DNA of 64,000 bases from Radiobacillus deserti (GCF_007301515.1 NZ_CP041666.1:930001-994000); one strand, 5' to 3'; shown: positions 17,566 through 26,257, counted from the first letter of the stretch. Translations and numbers: made by a program. The notes: generated by a model from the letters alone, not told the origin.

Positions 17566-18824
17566 AGGAAATTAAGGTCCCAGAGTTAGCAGAATCTATT
17601 ACAGAAGGTACGATATCTCAATGGTTAGTAAAAAAAGGTGATAAAGTCGAGAAAGGCGATCCGGTGTTAGAGCTAGAGACTGATAAGGTCAATATTGAAG
17701 TTAATTCTGACTACTCTGGTGTTGTTGCGGAGCTTCTAAAAGAAGAAGGGGACGACGTTGAAGTTGGGGATATCATTGCAAAAGTAGATGAAAATGGAGA
17801 AGCTGGTGGAGCTGCAGAAAGTAGCACAGAAGAACCACAAGAAGCTAGCAAACCAGAAGTAAAAGAAGAACCAAAAGCATCTGAAACTTCTAAACAAATT
17901 ACGGAAGACACAGCTTCCTCTGATAAAAGAGAAGTTGTAGCCTCTCCAGCAGCGCGTAAGCGTGCAAGGGAACTAGGTATTGATTTGAGCACGGTTCAAG
18001 CCAAAGATCCACTTGGTCGTATCCGTCCAGAAGATGTTGACGCTGCAGCTAGTGGTAACAGCCAGCCGAAGGAACAACCGAAAAAACAAGAAGCACAATC
18101 TGCTGAGAAAACAGAATTTGATAAACCAGTGGAACGCGTGAAAATGTCTCGTCGCCGTCAGACGATTGCCAACCGTTTGGTGGAAGCACAACACAACGCT
18201 GCAATGCTTACTACGTTCAATGAAGTAGACATGACTTCCGTTATGAAACTAAGAGCAGAACGTAAAGATAAGTTTGTAGAGAAACACGATATAAAACTAG
18301 GCTTTATGTCCTTCTTTACAAAAGCAGTTGTAGCTGCACTTAAAGATTTCCCATTAATCAATGCGGAAATTCAAGGTAATGAGCTTGTGATTAAGAAATT
18401 CTACGATATTGGTATTGCGGTATCTACAGATGATGGACTAGTAGTTCCAGTCGTTCGTGATGCTGATCGTTTAGACTTTGCTGGTATTGAAAGAGAGATT
18501 GCAACGTTAGGGAAGAAGGCTCGTAATAAAGAGCTTCAACTTGGTGACTTACAAGGTGGATCCTTCACGATTACCAATGGAGGAATCTTCGGATCTCTAT
18601 TATCAACACCTATCATCAATGCACCACAAGTAGGTATCTTAGGGATGCACTCCATCCAAAAACGTCCAGTGGTAATGCCAGATGATAGCATTGAAGTACG
18701 TCCAATGATGTATATTGCATTGTCTTATGACCACCGAATTGTCGATGGAAAAGAAGCAGTACAATTCTTAGTTCGTATTAAACAACTTCTTGAAGATCCA
18801 TACGATCTTTTACTAGAAGGATAA
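17562..18824 (+). CDS. odhB: Dihydrolipoamide succinyltransferase, E2 of 2-oxoglutarate dehydrogenase
   Basis: A 420-residue E2 core protein. One lipoyl domain sits at the N-terminus with the modified lysine in LETDKVNIEV. A Glu/Ala/Pro/Lys-rich linker leads to the peripheral subunit-binding domain (SPAARKRARELGIDLSTV). A second linker precedes the catalytic domain, which ends with SYDHRIVDGKEAVQFL carrying the catalytic histidine. GTG start overlapping the odhA stop; AAAGGAGGAG is upstream. The E3 gene is not in the window. Confidence 0.96.
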   Translation: MKEIKVPELAESITEGTISQWLVKKGDKVEKGDPVLELETDKVNIEVNSDYSGVVAELLKEEGDDVEVGDIIAKVDENGEAGGAAESSTEEPQEASKPEVKEEPKASETSKQITEDTASSDKREVVASPAARKRARELGIDLSTVQAKDPLGRIRPEDVDAAASGNSQPKEQPKKQEAQSAEKTEFDKPVERVKMSRRRQTIANRLVEAQHNAAMLTTFNEVDMTSVMKLRAERKDKFVEKHDIKLGFMSFFTKAVVAALKDFPLINAEIQGNELVIKKFYDIGIAVSTDDGLVVPVVRDADRLDFAGIEREIATLGKKARNKELQLGDLQGGSFTITNGGIFGSLLSTPIINAPQVGILGMHSIQKRPVVMPDDSIEVRPMMYIALSYDHRIVDGKEAVQFLVRIKQLLEDPYDLLLEG

Positions 18825-18838
18825 TCATTAGATACTAA

Positions 18839-18870
18839 ATGAGCACACCCAGTTGGGTGTGCTCATTTAT
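18839..18870 (+). terminator. Terminator of odhAB
   Basis: ATGAGCACACCCA-GT-TGGGTGTGCTCAT, perfect 13-bp stem followed by TTATT. The 308-base gap 18825-19132 holds this and the repeat below, and no gene. Confidence 0.85.
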
Positions 18871-18904
18871 TGTTGCTATTAAATATAGAAACTCATAGGC
18901 AAGG

Positions 18905-19037
18905 TTGATTTCCGCTGCGGGTAGTTGCTTTCCGCGGGCACGGCTTCAGTCTCCTCAAAAAGCAAAAAGCGCTTTTCTGCGGGGCCTTCAGACTCGTGCG
19001 GTTCCCGCTGGAGTCAACTACCCTCCGCTACAATCAA
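18905..19037. repeat. Palindromic intergenic repeat, copy 2
   Basis: Arms TTGATTTCCGCTGCGGGTAG and CTACCCTCCGCTACAATCAA form a long imperfect inverted repeat. Internally it holds GCTTTCCGCGGGC, also present in the 12624 element, and an AAAGCAAAAAGCGCTTTTC stretch. It lies between the convergent odhB and SgrR-like genes. The open frame across it is a by-product of its GC-rich composition. Confidence 0.8.
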
Positions 19038-19132
19038 AGCATGGATTCATTAAAAGCAGCTTTATTATTCGAGCGCATTTAGCGTACTAATCATCAATAT
19101 ATTCTTATCTACTACTTCTTTAAAGGCGTTGA

Positions 19133-20854
19133 CTAGACAATCCACAGCCTCTTAAAATCCACTTGTCCGAATGATTCTAAATGTATGCTTTGAATCATTG
19201 GGTGGAAGATTCGGTTTTTGATTGGGTGTTGTAAGAAGATTAATAAGTGTTCCTTCTTGATGAATGCTTCAATTTCCTCGATGATTTCCTCACGTTTGTC
19301 CTTATCTTCTTCTCTTTTGAAGCATTCCAAGTGATGATCAATGATTGCTAGCTGATCATCACGGAAAAAGCGCCGAAAAATGAGTACATGATTGTAGAAT
19401 GCTCCTAAGAACGATAAATGAAAGTCGAGGGTAGAAACTTCCCCCATTAGTAGAAGGTCCGCATCCTGATCAAACGAAAATTGATAAAAGTCTTCCAGAT
19501 TAAAATGGGAGACAGACAAATGAATGCCATACTGTGCTGCATGCTTTTGTAGCCATCTTGCTTCTTCTTTGGCATTCGGAAAATCTAAGGAATAAAGTTG
19601 AAGCGTTTCCCCTTGGTAATTAGCTTCCTTGAGTAGACCTTCAATTTTATTAGTATCCCTTTGGCGTGGTTGGGATTTCCAAGGGAAAAAGCTACTCGCT
19701 TCTAAAACCTCTTCCCGACCTAATTCCTTTTGAATTTGTTGTACATCCATTAAATGAAAGAGTGCTTCCCGAAAGGCTAGGTGGTGAACGACCGTAGTCT
19801 TGCGAAAATTAAAAGCTAGAAACCGGAAGCCTACTTCCACTTCTCGTTTATGAATCCCTTCTTGAATGTCGTCACTTGTATGTATGTTGTAGGAGACAGT
19901 TTGTGCAGTTTCGGAAGGTATTTTCCAAAACTCTACTCGGTCTAAAAAAGGTCTCTCTAGAAAATAAGAGTCGAAGGCCTCTAATACAATTCGCTTATTA
20001 TTTCGTTCTTTTAACTGAAAGGCACCAGTACCGATCCATTGTGAATCATCAAATGGAACATCCTTTGGCAGAATAGATAAATTTGAGGATGATAGATATC
20101 GTAAGAAAAATGGATTGGAATTTCTCAACTGAAACCGTATAATATACGGACTCACACACTCCATTTTTTTAATATCCTTTACCATCCAAAAGTAAGGAGA
20201 GCTTTTCGTAAATCGACGGAATGTATAGGCTACATCCTCACTTGTCATAATTCCTTGATGATGAAACCGAACCCCCTTTCGAAGATAAAAGGTCCACTCC
20301 TTATAAGTATCATTGACTCTCCAATGATGGGCTAAATGTGGCATAATCTTATCTTGCTTTTGATCATAGATGACAAGAGAATCCCCAAGCTGTTTAATCA
20401 TATGATTCTCAAATGTTATCGAGCTATGAACAGGATCCAATGTACTTAAATCTCTAGCCAAAATTGTTCGCAATATATCTTTATCCTGATGGTTCGCTTG
20501 CATACCAAAAAGGGTCCTTACATCTCGAGATACGTTTGTAACCCACGCTTTTGGAATTGGGAGTTGAAGAAGCTGAATTAACTCTTCAGGCTTTTGCTGT
20601 TCCATACACCACCTAGCAAATGTTCGAATTTCTTCTCGAAACGGCTGCTGAAATACTAGGGTAGAAGTATTGCCTCTTCCTTTCCCAGGTATATAGGTAC
20701 ATTTACCTTGCTCCACGAGCTGGTGAAGCTTTCGTTTTACATTTCGTTTTGTACAAAACCAGACTTCTTCAAGCTCTTCTAGCTTGAAAGATACAGCTAA
20801 GTCTTGTTCACGTATTAGTAGATGAGCTCGCATGGCAAAATAAGATAAATCCAT
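19133..20854 (-). CDS. SgrR-like regulator: winged-helix DNA-binding plus solute-binding domain
   Basis: 573 residues. The N-terminal region (about 1-110) resembles the SgrR helix-turn-helix domain (CTKRNVKRKLHQLVEQGKC). Residues about 135-570 look like a type-5 periplasmic solute-binding protein (LAHHWRVNDTYKEWTFYLRKGVRFH), but without a signal peptide. Such proteins are cytoplasmic regulators that sense a small ligand. It is divergent from an MFS transporter, as sgrR is next to setA in enterics, which suggests it controls that exporter. Start 20854 has GGAGAG 8 bases upstream; the GTG at 20863 is too close. Confidence 0.82.
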   Translation of the reverse strand: MDLSYFAMRAHLLIREQDLAVSFKLEELEEVWFCTKRNVKRKLHQLVEQGKCTYIPGKGRGNTSTLVFQQPFREEIRTFARWCMEQQKPEELIQLLQLPIPKAWVTNVSRDVRTLFGMQANHQDKDILRTILARDLSTLDPVHSSITFENHMIKQLGDSLVIYDQKQDKIMPHLAHHWRVNDTYKEWTFYLRKGVRFHHQGIMTSEDVAYTFRRFTKSSPYFWMVKDIKKMECVSPYIIRFQLRNSNPFFLRYLSSSNLSILPKDVPFDDSQWIGTGAFQLKERNNKRIVLEAFDSYFLERPFLDRVEFWKIPSETAQTVSYNIHTSDDIQEGIHKREVEVGFRFLAFNFRKTTVVHHLAFREALFHLMDVQQIQKELGREEVLEASSFFPWKSQPRQRDTNKIEGLLKEANYQGETLQLYSLDFPNAKEEARWLQKHAAQYGIHLSVSHFNLEDFYQFSFDQDADLLLMGEVSTLDFHLSFLGAFYNHVLIFRRFFRDDQLAIIDHHLECFKREEDKDKREEIIEEIEAFIKKEHLLIFLQHPIKNRIFHPMIQSIHLESFGQVDFKRLWIV

Positions 20855-20871
20855 TAGGTTCACTCTCCATA

Positions 20872-20916
20872 AAAGGGGACATAATTAATTTAATTATACC
20901 CTTTTTATCCCCTTTT
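20872..20916. promoter_or_regulatory. Nested palindrome in the SgrR-like/MFS divergent promoter
   Basis: Outer arms AAAAGGGGA and TCCCCTTTT enclose the perfect inner palindrome ATAATTA-ATT-TAATTAT (20881-20897). Its position between the two divergent starts suits an operator for the adjacent regulator. Confidence 0.55.
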
Positions 20917-20954
20917 GAAAGAGGCAAAATAAAAGTCGAAAGGGGGAAATCGTT

Positions 20955-22224
20955 ATGTTTAAACAATTACATCCAAATATTAGAGTGCGTATTTATACTT
21001 CTTTTTTAAGCAGGATCATTGGATCCATGATTTTTCCGTTTATGGCGATTTATTTCACGAAAGAAATAAACGCTACTGTAGCTGGTATTTTGCTTTTAAT
21101 CAACGTTATCGTTCAATTCCTAGCCGGCTTATATGGTGGGTTCCTTGCCGATTTGCTAGGACGAAAAAAATTAATGGTAATCGGGGAATCCATGAAGCTT
21201 ATCGCTTTCTTTGGAATGCTTCTTGTAAATTCGCCATTCATGACATCAGCGATTGCAACGTATGTCATGATGTTAATCATCAGTGTTGCTTCAGGCTTTA
21301 TTAATCCAGCAGCAGACGCCATGTTAATCGATGTGAGTACGAAAGAAACACGTGCTTTCATGTACTCTGTAAGCTATTGGGCGAATAACTTGTCGATGAT
21401 GGTTGGGCTTATCGTAGGAGGTTGGTTTTTTGAAACCCATTTCTTTGAGCTGCTAATTGCTCTCGTTTTAATGAATAGCTTAACGCTATGGATAACCGTA
21501 AAGTTAATCGAAGAAACATTGCAAGCAAAAGATTCCATTGAGAAAAAAGAGTACGGCCTTATACCATTATTTAAAAGCTATCAAACTGTCATAAAGGATT
21601 TTCCATTTATTTTGTTCACACTGGGCGGTATTGCGATTCTATCACTAGAATTTCAACGTAGTAACTACGTCTCTGTCCGTTTAGAACAGGAGTTTATACC
21701 GAGAGTATTTGATTTCTTCCATTCATTTTCGTTTTCGGTAGATGGGATTAAGCTAGCAAGTCTTCTCACAGTCGTAAACACCTTAATGATTGTGTTGTTT
21801 ACAGCTGTTATTTCCAAATGGGTGCAAGGTAAATCGGAGCAACCGATCATGTACGCGGGCTTTGTGCTGTTTGGGTTAGGCTTTGCCATTATGGCATTCT
21901 CCAACAACTTGGTAATACTAGTCCTGGCATCTATTAATTTTATCATTGGGAGAATTACTATATGTGCCAACGAGACAATCCCTCCTGGCGGACATCATTG
22001 ATGATTCCCAAAGAGGAGCATACATGGCCTTTAGTGGCTTTGTTTTCCAGATTGGAAAGATGATCGGTGCTATTTGTATCATACTTGGTGAGGCTATTGG
22101 CGGATTAAGCATGGCTGGTTTGTATATGGTCTTTACGATATTAGGAATTATATTTTGTCGGATAGCACTTCAAAAAAGTGGGCTAGGAAGTTCTGCTACT
22201 CGTAAGAAAGTAGTGAGAGCTTAG
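20955..22224 (+). pseudogene. MFS (DHA1-type) efflux transporter, frameshifted
   Basis: Two overlapping frames together make one roughly 422-residue MFS protein. The first runs to 22001 and covers helices 1-10 (GFLADLLGRKKLMVIGE loop 2-3 motif intact). The second resumes at GELLYVPTRQSLLADIIDD and ends at 22224. The switch is at GGG, 21948-21950. One G fewer gives IGELLYVPTRQ, the expected family sequence. So it carries a +1 insertion, either a real mutation or a sequencing error. Start ATG after AAAGGGGGAAATCG. Substrate unknown; the divergent SgrR-like regulator hints at a sugar or drug. Confidence 0.8.
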
Positions 22225-22232
22225 AAAATTTG

Positions 22233-22264
22233 AAAGAAGCGATTTTATCGCTTCTTTTTTTTCG
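22233..22264 (+). terminator. Terminator after the MFS gene
   Basis: AAGAAGCGAT-TTT-ATCGCTTCTT followed by a T-run. Confidence 0.85.
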
Positions 22265-22310
22265 TATACTTTTGACAGTTTTATAAACTCTTTCATAATT
22301 GCCTTCAATC

Positions 22311-22353
22311 TGTGACTTTTATCACAGTGATTTCCATCACTCTCCTTTAGAAT
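22311..22353 (+). promoter_or_regulatory. FNR/CRP-type box and -10 element of the ba3 oxidase operon
   Basis: TGTGACTTTTATCACA (22311-22326) is a perfect TGTGA-N6-TCACA palindrome. A TAGAAT -10 element is at 22348-22353. This places the palindrome centre about 41.5 bases before the predicted start at 22360, the classical class II activator position. No good -35 element is visible, as expected for an activated promoter. A second small palindrome, GTGATTTCCATCAC, follows at 22327. Confidence 0.75.
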
Positions 22354-22389
22354 GAACTTATTCCAGAAATCGTAAGGGGGAGATTTGTT

Positions 22390-22515
22390 ATGGGGAAACA
22401 AAAAAATAACAGTCATGATTACAATCTAAAAGGTACGTTAATCAGTGTCTTTGTTATCGGCTTCGTCATTATTGCAATGTGGTCAAGTGCCTATGCAATT
22501 TATATTTCTAGATAA
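22390..22515 (+). CDS. Cytochrome c oxidase subunit IIa-like protein (ba3 type)
   Basis: 41 residues with a short polar N-terminus and one membrane span (LKGTLISVFVIGFVIIAMW, then SSAYAIYISR). It resembles the small subunit 2A that accompanies subunits I and II of B-family (ba3) oxidases, where the single helix fills the place of the second helix of ordinary subunit II. Start preceded by AAGGGGGAGATTTGTT. It is first in an operon with subunits II and I. Confidence 0.82.
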   Translation: MGKQKNNSHDYNLKGTLISVFVIGFVIIAMWSSAYAIYISR

Positions 22516-22534
22516 ATAAAAGGGGGGATTTTGA

Positions 22535-23008
22535 ATGGGCTTTCATAAGTATGAAAAAATTTGGTTACTATTCGGTATTATATCGTTAATTTTATTTTTA
22601 AGTATTGTTGGTGTAAGTGCTTTTGGGTTTAATCATCACCCATCCGGAGGGATGGAGACCATCGATCCTACGAAGGTGGAGAATACAGCTCCATTTGATG
22701 AACCAGGTGTGAAAAAGTTGGAAGACGGAACTTACGAGGTTGTCGTTATTGCAGAAGCATTTAGCTTTAATCCAGGTGACATTAAAGTTCCAGCAGGAGA
22801 GAAGGTTGTATTTAAAGTTACGAGTAAGGATGTAACGCATAGCTTCTCCATCGTCGATACGACCGTTAACATGATGGTCGTCCCAGGCCGAGTAAACACA
22901 AAAACCTTTAAGTTTGATAAGCCTGGAAAGTACTTGATTCTATGTAATGAATATTGCGGTGGAGGCCACCATTATATGAGTACAGAAATTGAGGTGGTTC
23001 CGTCATGA
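22535..23008 (+). CDS. cbaB: Cytochrome c oxidase subunit II, ba3 type
   Basis: 157 residues with one N-terminal membrane anchor and a cupredoxin domain outside. The binuclear CuA ligands are visible: His in DVTHSFSIVD, then LCNEYCGGGHHYM (Cys, Glu, Cys, His, Met). This single-span form is typical of ba3 (B-family) oxidases. It accepts electrons from cytochrome c. The stop overlaps the start of subunit I by 4 bases (ATGA), implying translational coupling. Confidence 0.92.
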   Translation: MGFHKYEKIWLLFGIISLILFLSIVGVSAFGFNHHPSGGMETIDPTKVENTAPFDEPGVKKLEDGTYEVVVIAEAFSFNPGDIKVPAGEKVVFKVTSKDVTHSFSIVDTTVNMMVVPGRVNTKTFKFDKPGKYLILCNEYCGGGHHYMSTEIEVVPS

Positions 23009-24666
23009 ATCAACAAATAGCAAAGCAGGATAGAGTGTTAGCATTAAGCCATATCGGAGTTGCTTACTTTGCATTCCTGGTAGGGACTTTTTGTGGATTG
23101 TTACAGGTTTTTATTCGCAATGATGCACTAGATCTTCCAGCATGGTTAGATTACTATCAGATTTTAACGGCGCACGGTGTGCTGCTCGCACTAGTCTTTA
23201 CTACGTATTTTATCTTTGGTTTTTTTATTACCGGAATGAGCAAAACGCTCGGATCATTTGGTCCTAAGGTTCGTTTTGTCTCCTGGCTAGGCTTCGGAGT
23301 CATGACAGTAGGAACGTTGCTTGCTATAGTTATGATCGTATCTGGTCAAGCCTCCGTTCTATATACGTTCTATGCACCACTGCAAGCTAGCGGTTGGTAC
23401 TATATCGGATTAGCATTGTTTGTGGTCGGAACATGGATAATTGGGTTTGCATTAGTCGGTCATTATATCATTTGGAAAAGGGAGCATAAAAAGCAGCTTA
23501 GTCCGTTGTTCGCATATATGACGATCGCAACTATTATATTATGGATTATCGCTTGTTTAGGTGTTGTCGCAACGGTACTGTTCCAATTTATCCCTTGGGC
23601 ATTCGGTTGGGTAGATACGATCAACGTAGAGTTAAGTCGTTCTTTATTCTGGTATTTTGGCCACCCATTAGTGTACTTCTGGCTCTTACCAGCTTACATG
23701 GCTTGGTACGTCATTGTTCCCAAAATCATTGGTGGAAAAGTGTTCAGTGATTCCTTAGCGAGGCTTTCCTTTATCTTATTTATTCTGTTCTCCATTCCTG
23801 TAGGATTCCACCATCAGCTAACAGAGCCAGGAATCGAAAGCTTTTGGAAATTCCTGCAAACGGTATTAACATTTATGGTTATCATTCCATCTTTGATGAC
23901 TGCATTTTCCTTATTTGCAACCTTTGAAATAACCGGAAGACAAAAGGGTGGAAGAGGCTTGTTCGGGTGGTTTACAAGGCTTCCGTGGAAGGATATCCGT
24001 TTTACAGCATTGTTCATTGCGATGTTCTTCTTTATTCCAGGAGGAGCAGGTGGAATTATCAATGCTAGCTTCCAGCTCAATGAAGTCATTCATAACACGC
24101 TTTGGGTAGTAGGACACTTCCACATTACGGTTGGAACACCGGTAGCCATGACCTTTATGGGGGTTACGTTTTGGTTAATTCCGTACCTAACAGGAAGAAA
24201 GTTAACAAAATCTATTCAGAAGCTAGCGTTTATTCAAGTTTTCTCTTGGTCTATTGGAATGCTCTTAATGTCCACGGCTCAGCATATTCTTGGTTTATTA
24301 GGAGCACCTCGACGCACTGCGTATAGCGGATACAATGGGAATTCTGAAGCATTAAAGTGGTTTGATGGTATTATTTCAAACCATGTCACGATGGCCATTG
24401 GTGGATCGATTCTATTTTTCTCCGCTATGATTCTCATTTACATCGTATTTGTTTCTTTTGTCGCTTCACCGAAAGCCGTCAAAGAAGAAGACTTTGTGGA
24501 GTTTCCAATTGCGGAAAGTGATGTGGAAAACACGCCAAAATTCTTGGAAAATTGGTGGATTTGGATAGCTGTTGCACTCATTCTAATTGCAATCGCCTAT
24601 ACGGTACCGCTTTCTAATATGATGCATCATGCTCCAGTAGGTTCGAATGGATTTAAAACATGGTAG
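23005..24666 (+). CDS. cbaA: Cytochrome c oxidase subunit I, ba3 type (b(o/a)3)
   Basis: A 553-residue haem-copper oxidase catalytic subunit of the B family, with about 13 membrane helices. Key histidines are present: AHGVLLALVFTTYF (low-spin haem), GHPLVYFWLLPAYM (CuB ligand with cross-link Tyr), FHHQLTEPG (CuB pair), and VGHFHITVGTP (both haems). It reduces oxygen to water and pumps protons, usually with high oxygen affinity. Promoter evidence suggests FNR-type control. Confidence 0.95.
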   Translation: MNQQIAKQDRVLALSHIGVAYFAFLVGTFCGLLQVFIRNDALDLPAWLDYYQILTAHGVLLALVFTTYFIFGFFITGMSKTLGSFGPKVRFVSWLGFGVMTVGTLLAIVMIVSGQASVLYTFYAPLQASGWYYIGLALFVVGTWIIGFALVGHYIIWKREHKKQLSPLFAYMTIATIILWIIACLGVVATVLFQFIPWAFGWVDTINVELSRSLFWYFGHPLVYFWLLPAYMAWYVIVPKIIGGKVFSDSLARLSFILFILFSIPVGFHHQLTEPGIESFWKFLQTVLTFMVIIPSLMTAFSLFATFEITGRQKGGRGLFGWFTRLPWKDIRFTALFIAMFFFIPGGAGGIINASFQLNEVIHNTLWVVGHFHITVGTPVAMTFMGVTFWLIPYLTGRKLTKSIQKLAFIQVFSWSIGMLLMSTAQHILGLLGAPRRTAYSGYNGNSEALKWFDGIISNHVTMAIGGSILFFSAMILIYIVFVSFVASPKAVKEEDFVEFPIAESDVENTPKFLENWWIWIAVALILIAIAYTVPLSNMMHHAPVGSNGFKTW

Positions 24667-24678
24667 GAGAGGATTAAT

Positions 24679-24762
24679 ATGTTTGCAGCGACCTTTTCAT
24701 TAATATTGGTAAGTACAATTGTAATTGGAATTGTAGTAGATTTAAATACAGTAGAAGATTAA
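24679..24762 (+). CDS. 27-residue membrane peptide at the end of the ba3 operon
   Basis: Starts 12 bases after subunit I with a good site (AGGAGAGG). It encodes one hydrophobic helix (about residues 2-20, FAATFSLILVSTIVIGIVV) with an acidic tail DLNTVED. A terminator follows 4 bases after the stop, so it is the last cistron. Its size and place recall accessory microproteins of terminal oxidases such as CydX, but no family is recognised. Confidence 0.65.
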   Translation: MFAATFSLILVSTIVIGIVVDLNTVED

Positions 24763-24766
24763 TAGT

Positions 24767-24801
24767 AAAAGAGGAAAGGCATTAGTGCTTTTCCTCTTTT
24801 T
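24767..24801 (+). terminator. Terminator of the ba3 oxidase operon
   Basis: AAAAGAGGAAAGGC-ATTA-GTGCTTTTCCTCTTTT, then T-run. Confidence 0.85.
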
Positions 24802-24902
24802 AGTAGGCAAAAGGATTAATCCACCCGTCCAAATTTACAAAATCTTTAATCTTTTAATGTCCACGTGCATACACTAAACAAATAGACAAAGGAGGGAAAG
24901 GA

Positions 24903-26066
24903 ATGGCTGATGATAAGAGCTTTGTAATTTCTGAGGAAGATTGGTCCCTCCACAGAAAAGGATTTGATGATCAGAAGCGGCATCAAGACAAAGTTCAAGA
25001 TATACTTCAAAGAAAGCTACCAGACTTAGTAAGTGAGGAAAATATCATCATGTCACGTGGAAAGGACGTTGTCCGTATTCCAATTCGTTCCTTAGATGAA
25101 TATAAAATTCGTTATAGTCAGGATAAGAATAAACATGCAGGTCAAGGGGACGGAGATAGCCAAGTAGGCGATGTCGTCGCGAAGGATGGAAGGAAAAAGC
25201 CTGGTGCAGGTCAAGGGGAAAAAGCAGGTGACCAACCTGGCCAAGACTATTACGAAGCAGAAGTATCTTTTGAAGAGCTGGAAGAAGCCTTTTTTGCAGA
25301 ATTAGAGCTTCCGAATCTTCAAGAAAAAGAGAAGGATAATATAATCGTCACAAACTACGAGTTTCGAGATATTAGAAAGACAGGGCTAGTTGGGAATATT
25401 GATAAAAAAAGAACGATGCTTCAAGCGTACAAACGAAATGTACTAGAAGGAAAGAAAAGCTTTTACCCGATTTATCCTGAGGACATACGCTACAAAACAT
25501 GGGATGATGTGGAGAAGCCAGAGTCGAAAGCCGTGGTGCTGGCTATGATGGACACTAGTGGCTCTATGGGATTATGGGAAAAGTATATGGCACGTAGCTT
25601 TTTCTTCTGGATGACTCGTTTTTTACGTACGAAATATGAAAAAGTCGATATCGAGTTTATTGCACACCATACAGAGGCAAAGGTTGTGGATGAGGAATCC
25701 TTTTTCACAAAAGGAGAAAGTGGTGGGACGATTTGTTCCTCCGCCTATCGAAAAGCGTTAGAGCTTATTCATGAAAAATACGCTCCTAGTCAATACAATA
25801 TCTATCCCTTTCATTTCTCAGATGGAGATAATTTAACCTCAGATAATCCAAGGTGTTTTCCACTAATCGAAGAGCTAATCAAAAATTCAAGTATGTTTGG
25901 GTATGGAGAGGTGAACCAGTATAATCGACACTCCACACTTATGCAGGTGTATAAACAGCTGGACGATCCCAAATTAAAGCACTTCGTATTGAAACGAAAA
26001 GAAGATGTATTTCATGCGATGAAAGCATTTTTCCATAAGGAACAAGAAAAGGTGGCATATGTGTAA
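24903..26066 (+). CDS. yhbH: Sporulation protein YhbH (UPF0229/DUF444 family)
   Basis: A 387-residue protein of the YhbH/YeaH family. The N-terminal third is basic with a Gly/Asp/Lys-rich low-complexity segment (about 75-115). The C-terminal half is a von Willebrand factor A-like domain with the metal-binding motif MMDTSGSMG. It is functionally linked to PrkA and required for normal sporulation in Bacillus. ATG start after AAAGGAGGGAAAGG. CATACACT at 24868-24875 fits the -10 consensus of sigma-E promoters, though the -35 is poor. Confidence 0.93.
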   Translation: MADDKSFVISEEDWSLHRKGFDDQKRHQDKVQDILQRKLPDLVSEENIIMSRGKDVVRIPIRSLDEYKIRYSQDKNKHAGQGDGDSQVGDVVAKDGRKKPGAGQGEKAGDQPGQDYYEAEVSFEELEEAFFAELELPNLQEKEKDNIIVTNYEFRDIRKTGLVGNIDKKRTMLQAYKRNVLEGKKSFYPIYPEDIRYKTWDDVEKPESKAVVLAMMDTSGSMGLWEKYMARSFFFWMTRFLRTKYEKVDIEFIAHHTEAKVVDEESFFTKGESGGTICSSAYRKALELIHEKYAPSQYNIYPFHFSDGDNLTSDNPRCFPLIEELIKNSSMFGYGEVNQYNRHSTLMQVYKQLDDPKLKHFVLKRKEDVFHAMKAFFHKEQEKVAYV

Positions 26067-26097
26067 ATAAGGAGCTTCTTAAATGAAGCTCCTTATT
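26067..26097. terminator. Bidirectional hairpin after yhbH
   Basis: AATAAGGAGCTTC-TTAAAT-GAAGCTCCTTATT directly after the yhbH stop; the opposing cysteine-rich gene ends at 26106. Confidence 0.75.
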
Positions 26098-26105
26098 GAC
26101 CAGGA

Positions 26106-26243
26106 TTAACAACATGATGATTCAATACAGCAGATAGCATCTTCCTCACAACAATTCTTCGTGTCGTTAGCTTGGACTTCTTCAATCTGGATGTTACAGC
26201 ATGAAGTCTCTTTTTGAGTAAATAAATGTTTTAAAATCGGCAC
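26106..26243 (-). CDS. 45-residue cysteine-rich peptide in the MarR/permease cassette
   Basis: GTG start with a strong site (GGAGGTGATAAAC). The peptide has nine cysteines, eight of them in four CC pairs: TSCCN, NCCEED, ICCIE and SSCC at the very end, with an acidic middle. No signal peptide. It begins only 14 bases after the permease stop, on the same strand, so it is almost surely the last gene of that operon. Vicinal cysteines suggest a soft metal or metalloid binding role. I know no named family. Confidence 0.7.
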   Translation of the reverse strand: MPILKHLFTQKETSCCNIQIEEVQANDTKNCCEEDAICCIESSCC

Positions 26244-26257
26244 GTTTATCACCTCCT

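Noticed and set aside
18905..19090. Open frame of 61 codons across the palindromic repeat
   Set aside because: It arises from the GC-rich repeat, has no ribosome site and no protein-like composition.
24847..24875. Complete sigma-E promoter for yhbH
   Set aside because: The -10 CATACACT fits well, but no acceptable -35 element is found at the right distance, so it is only noted in the gene entry.
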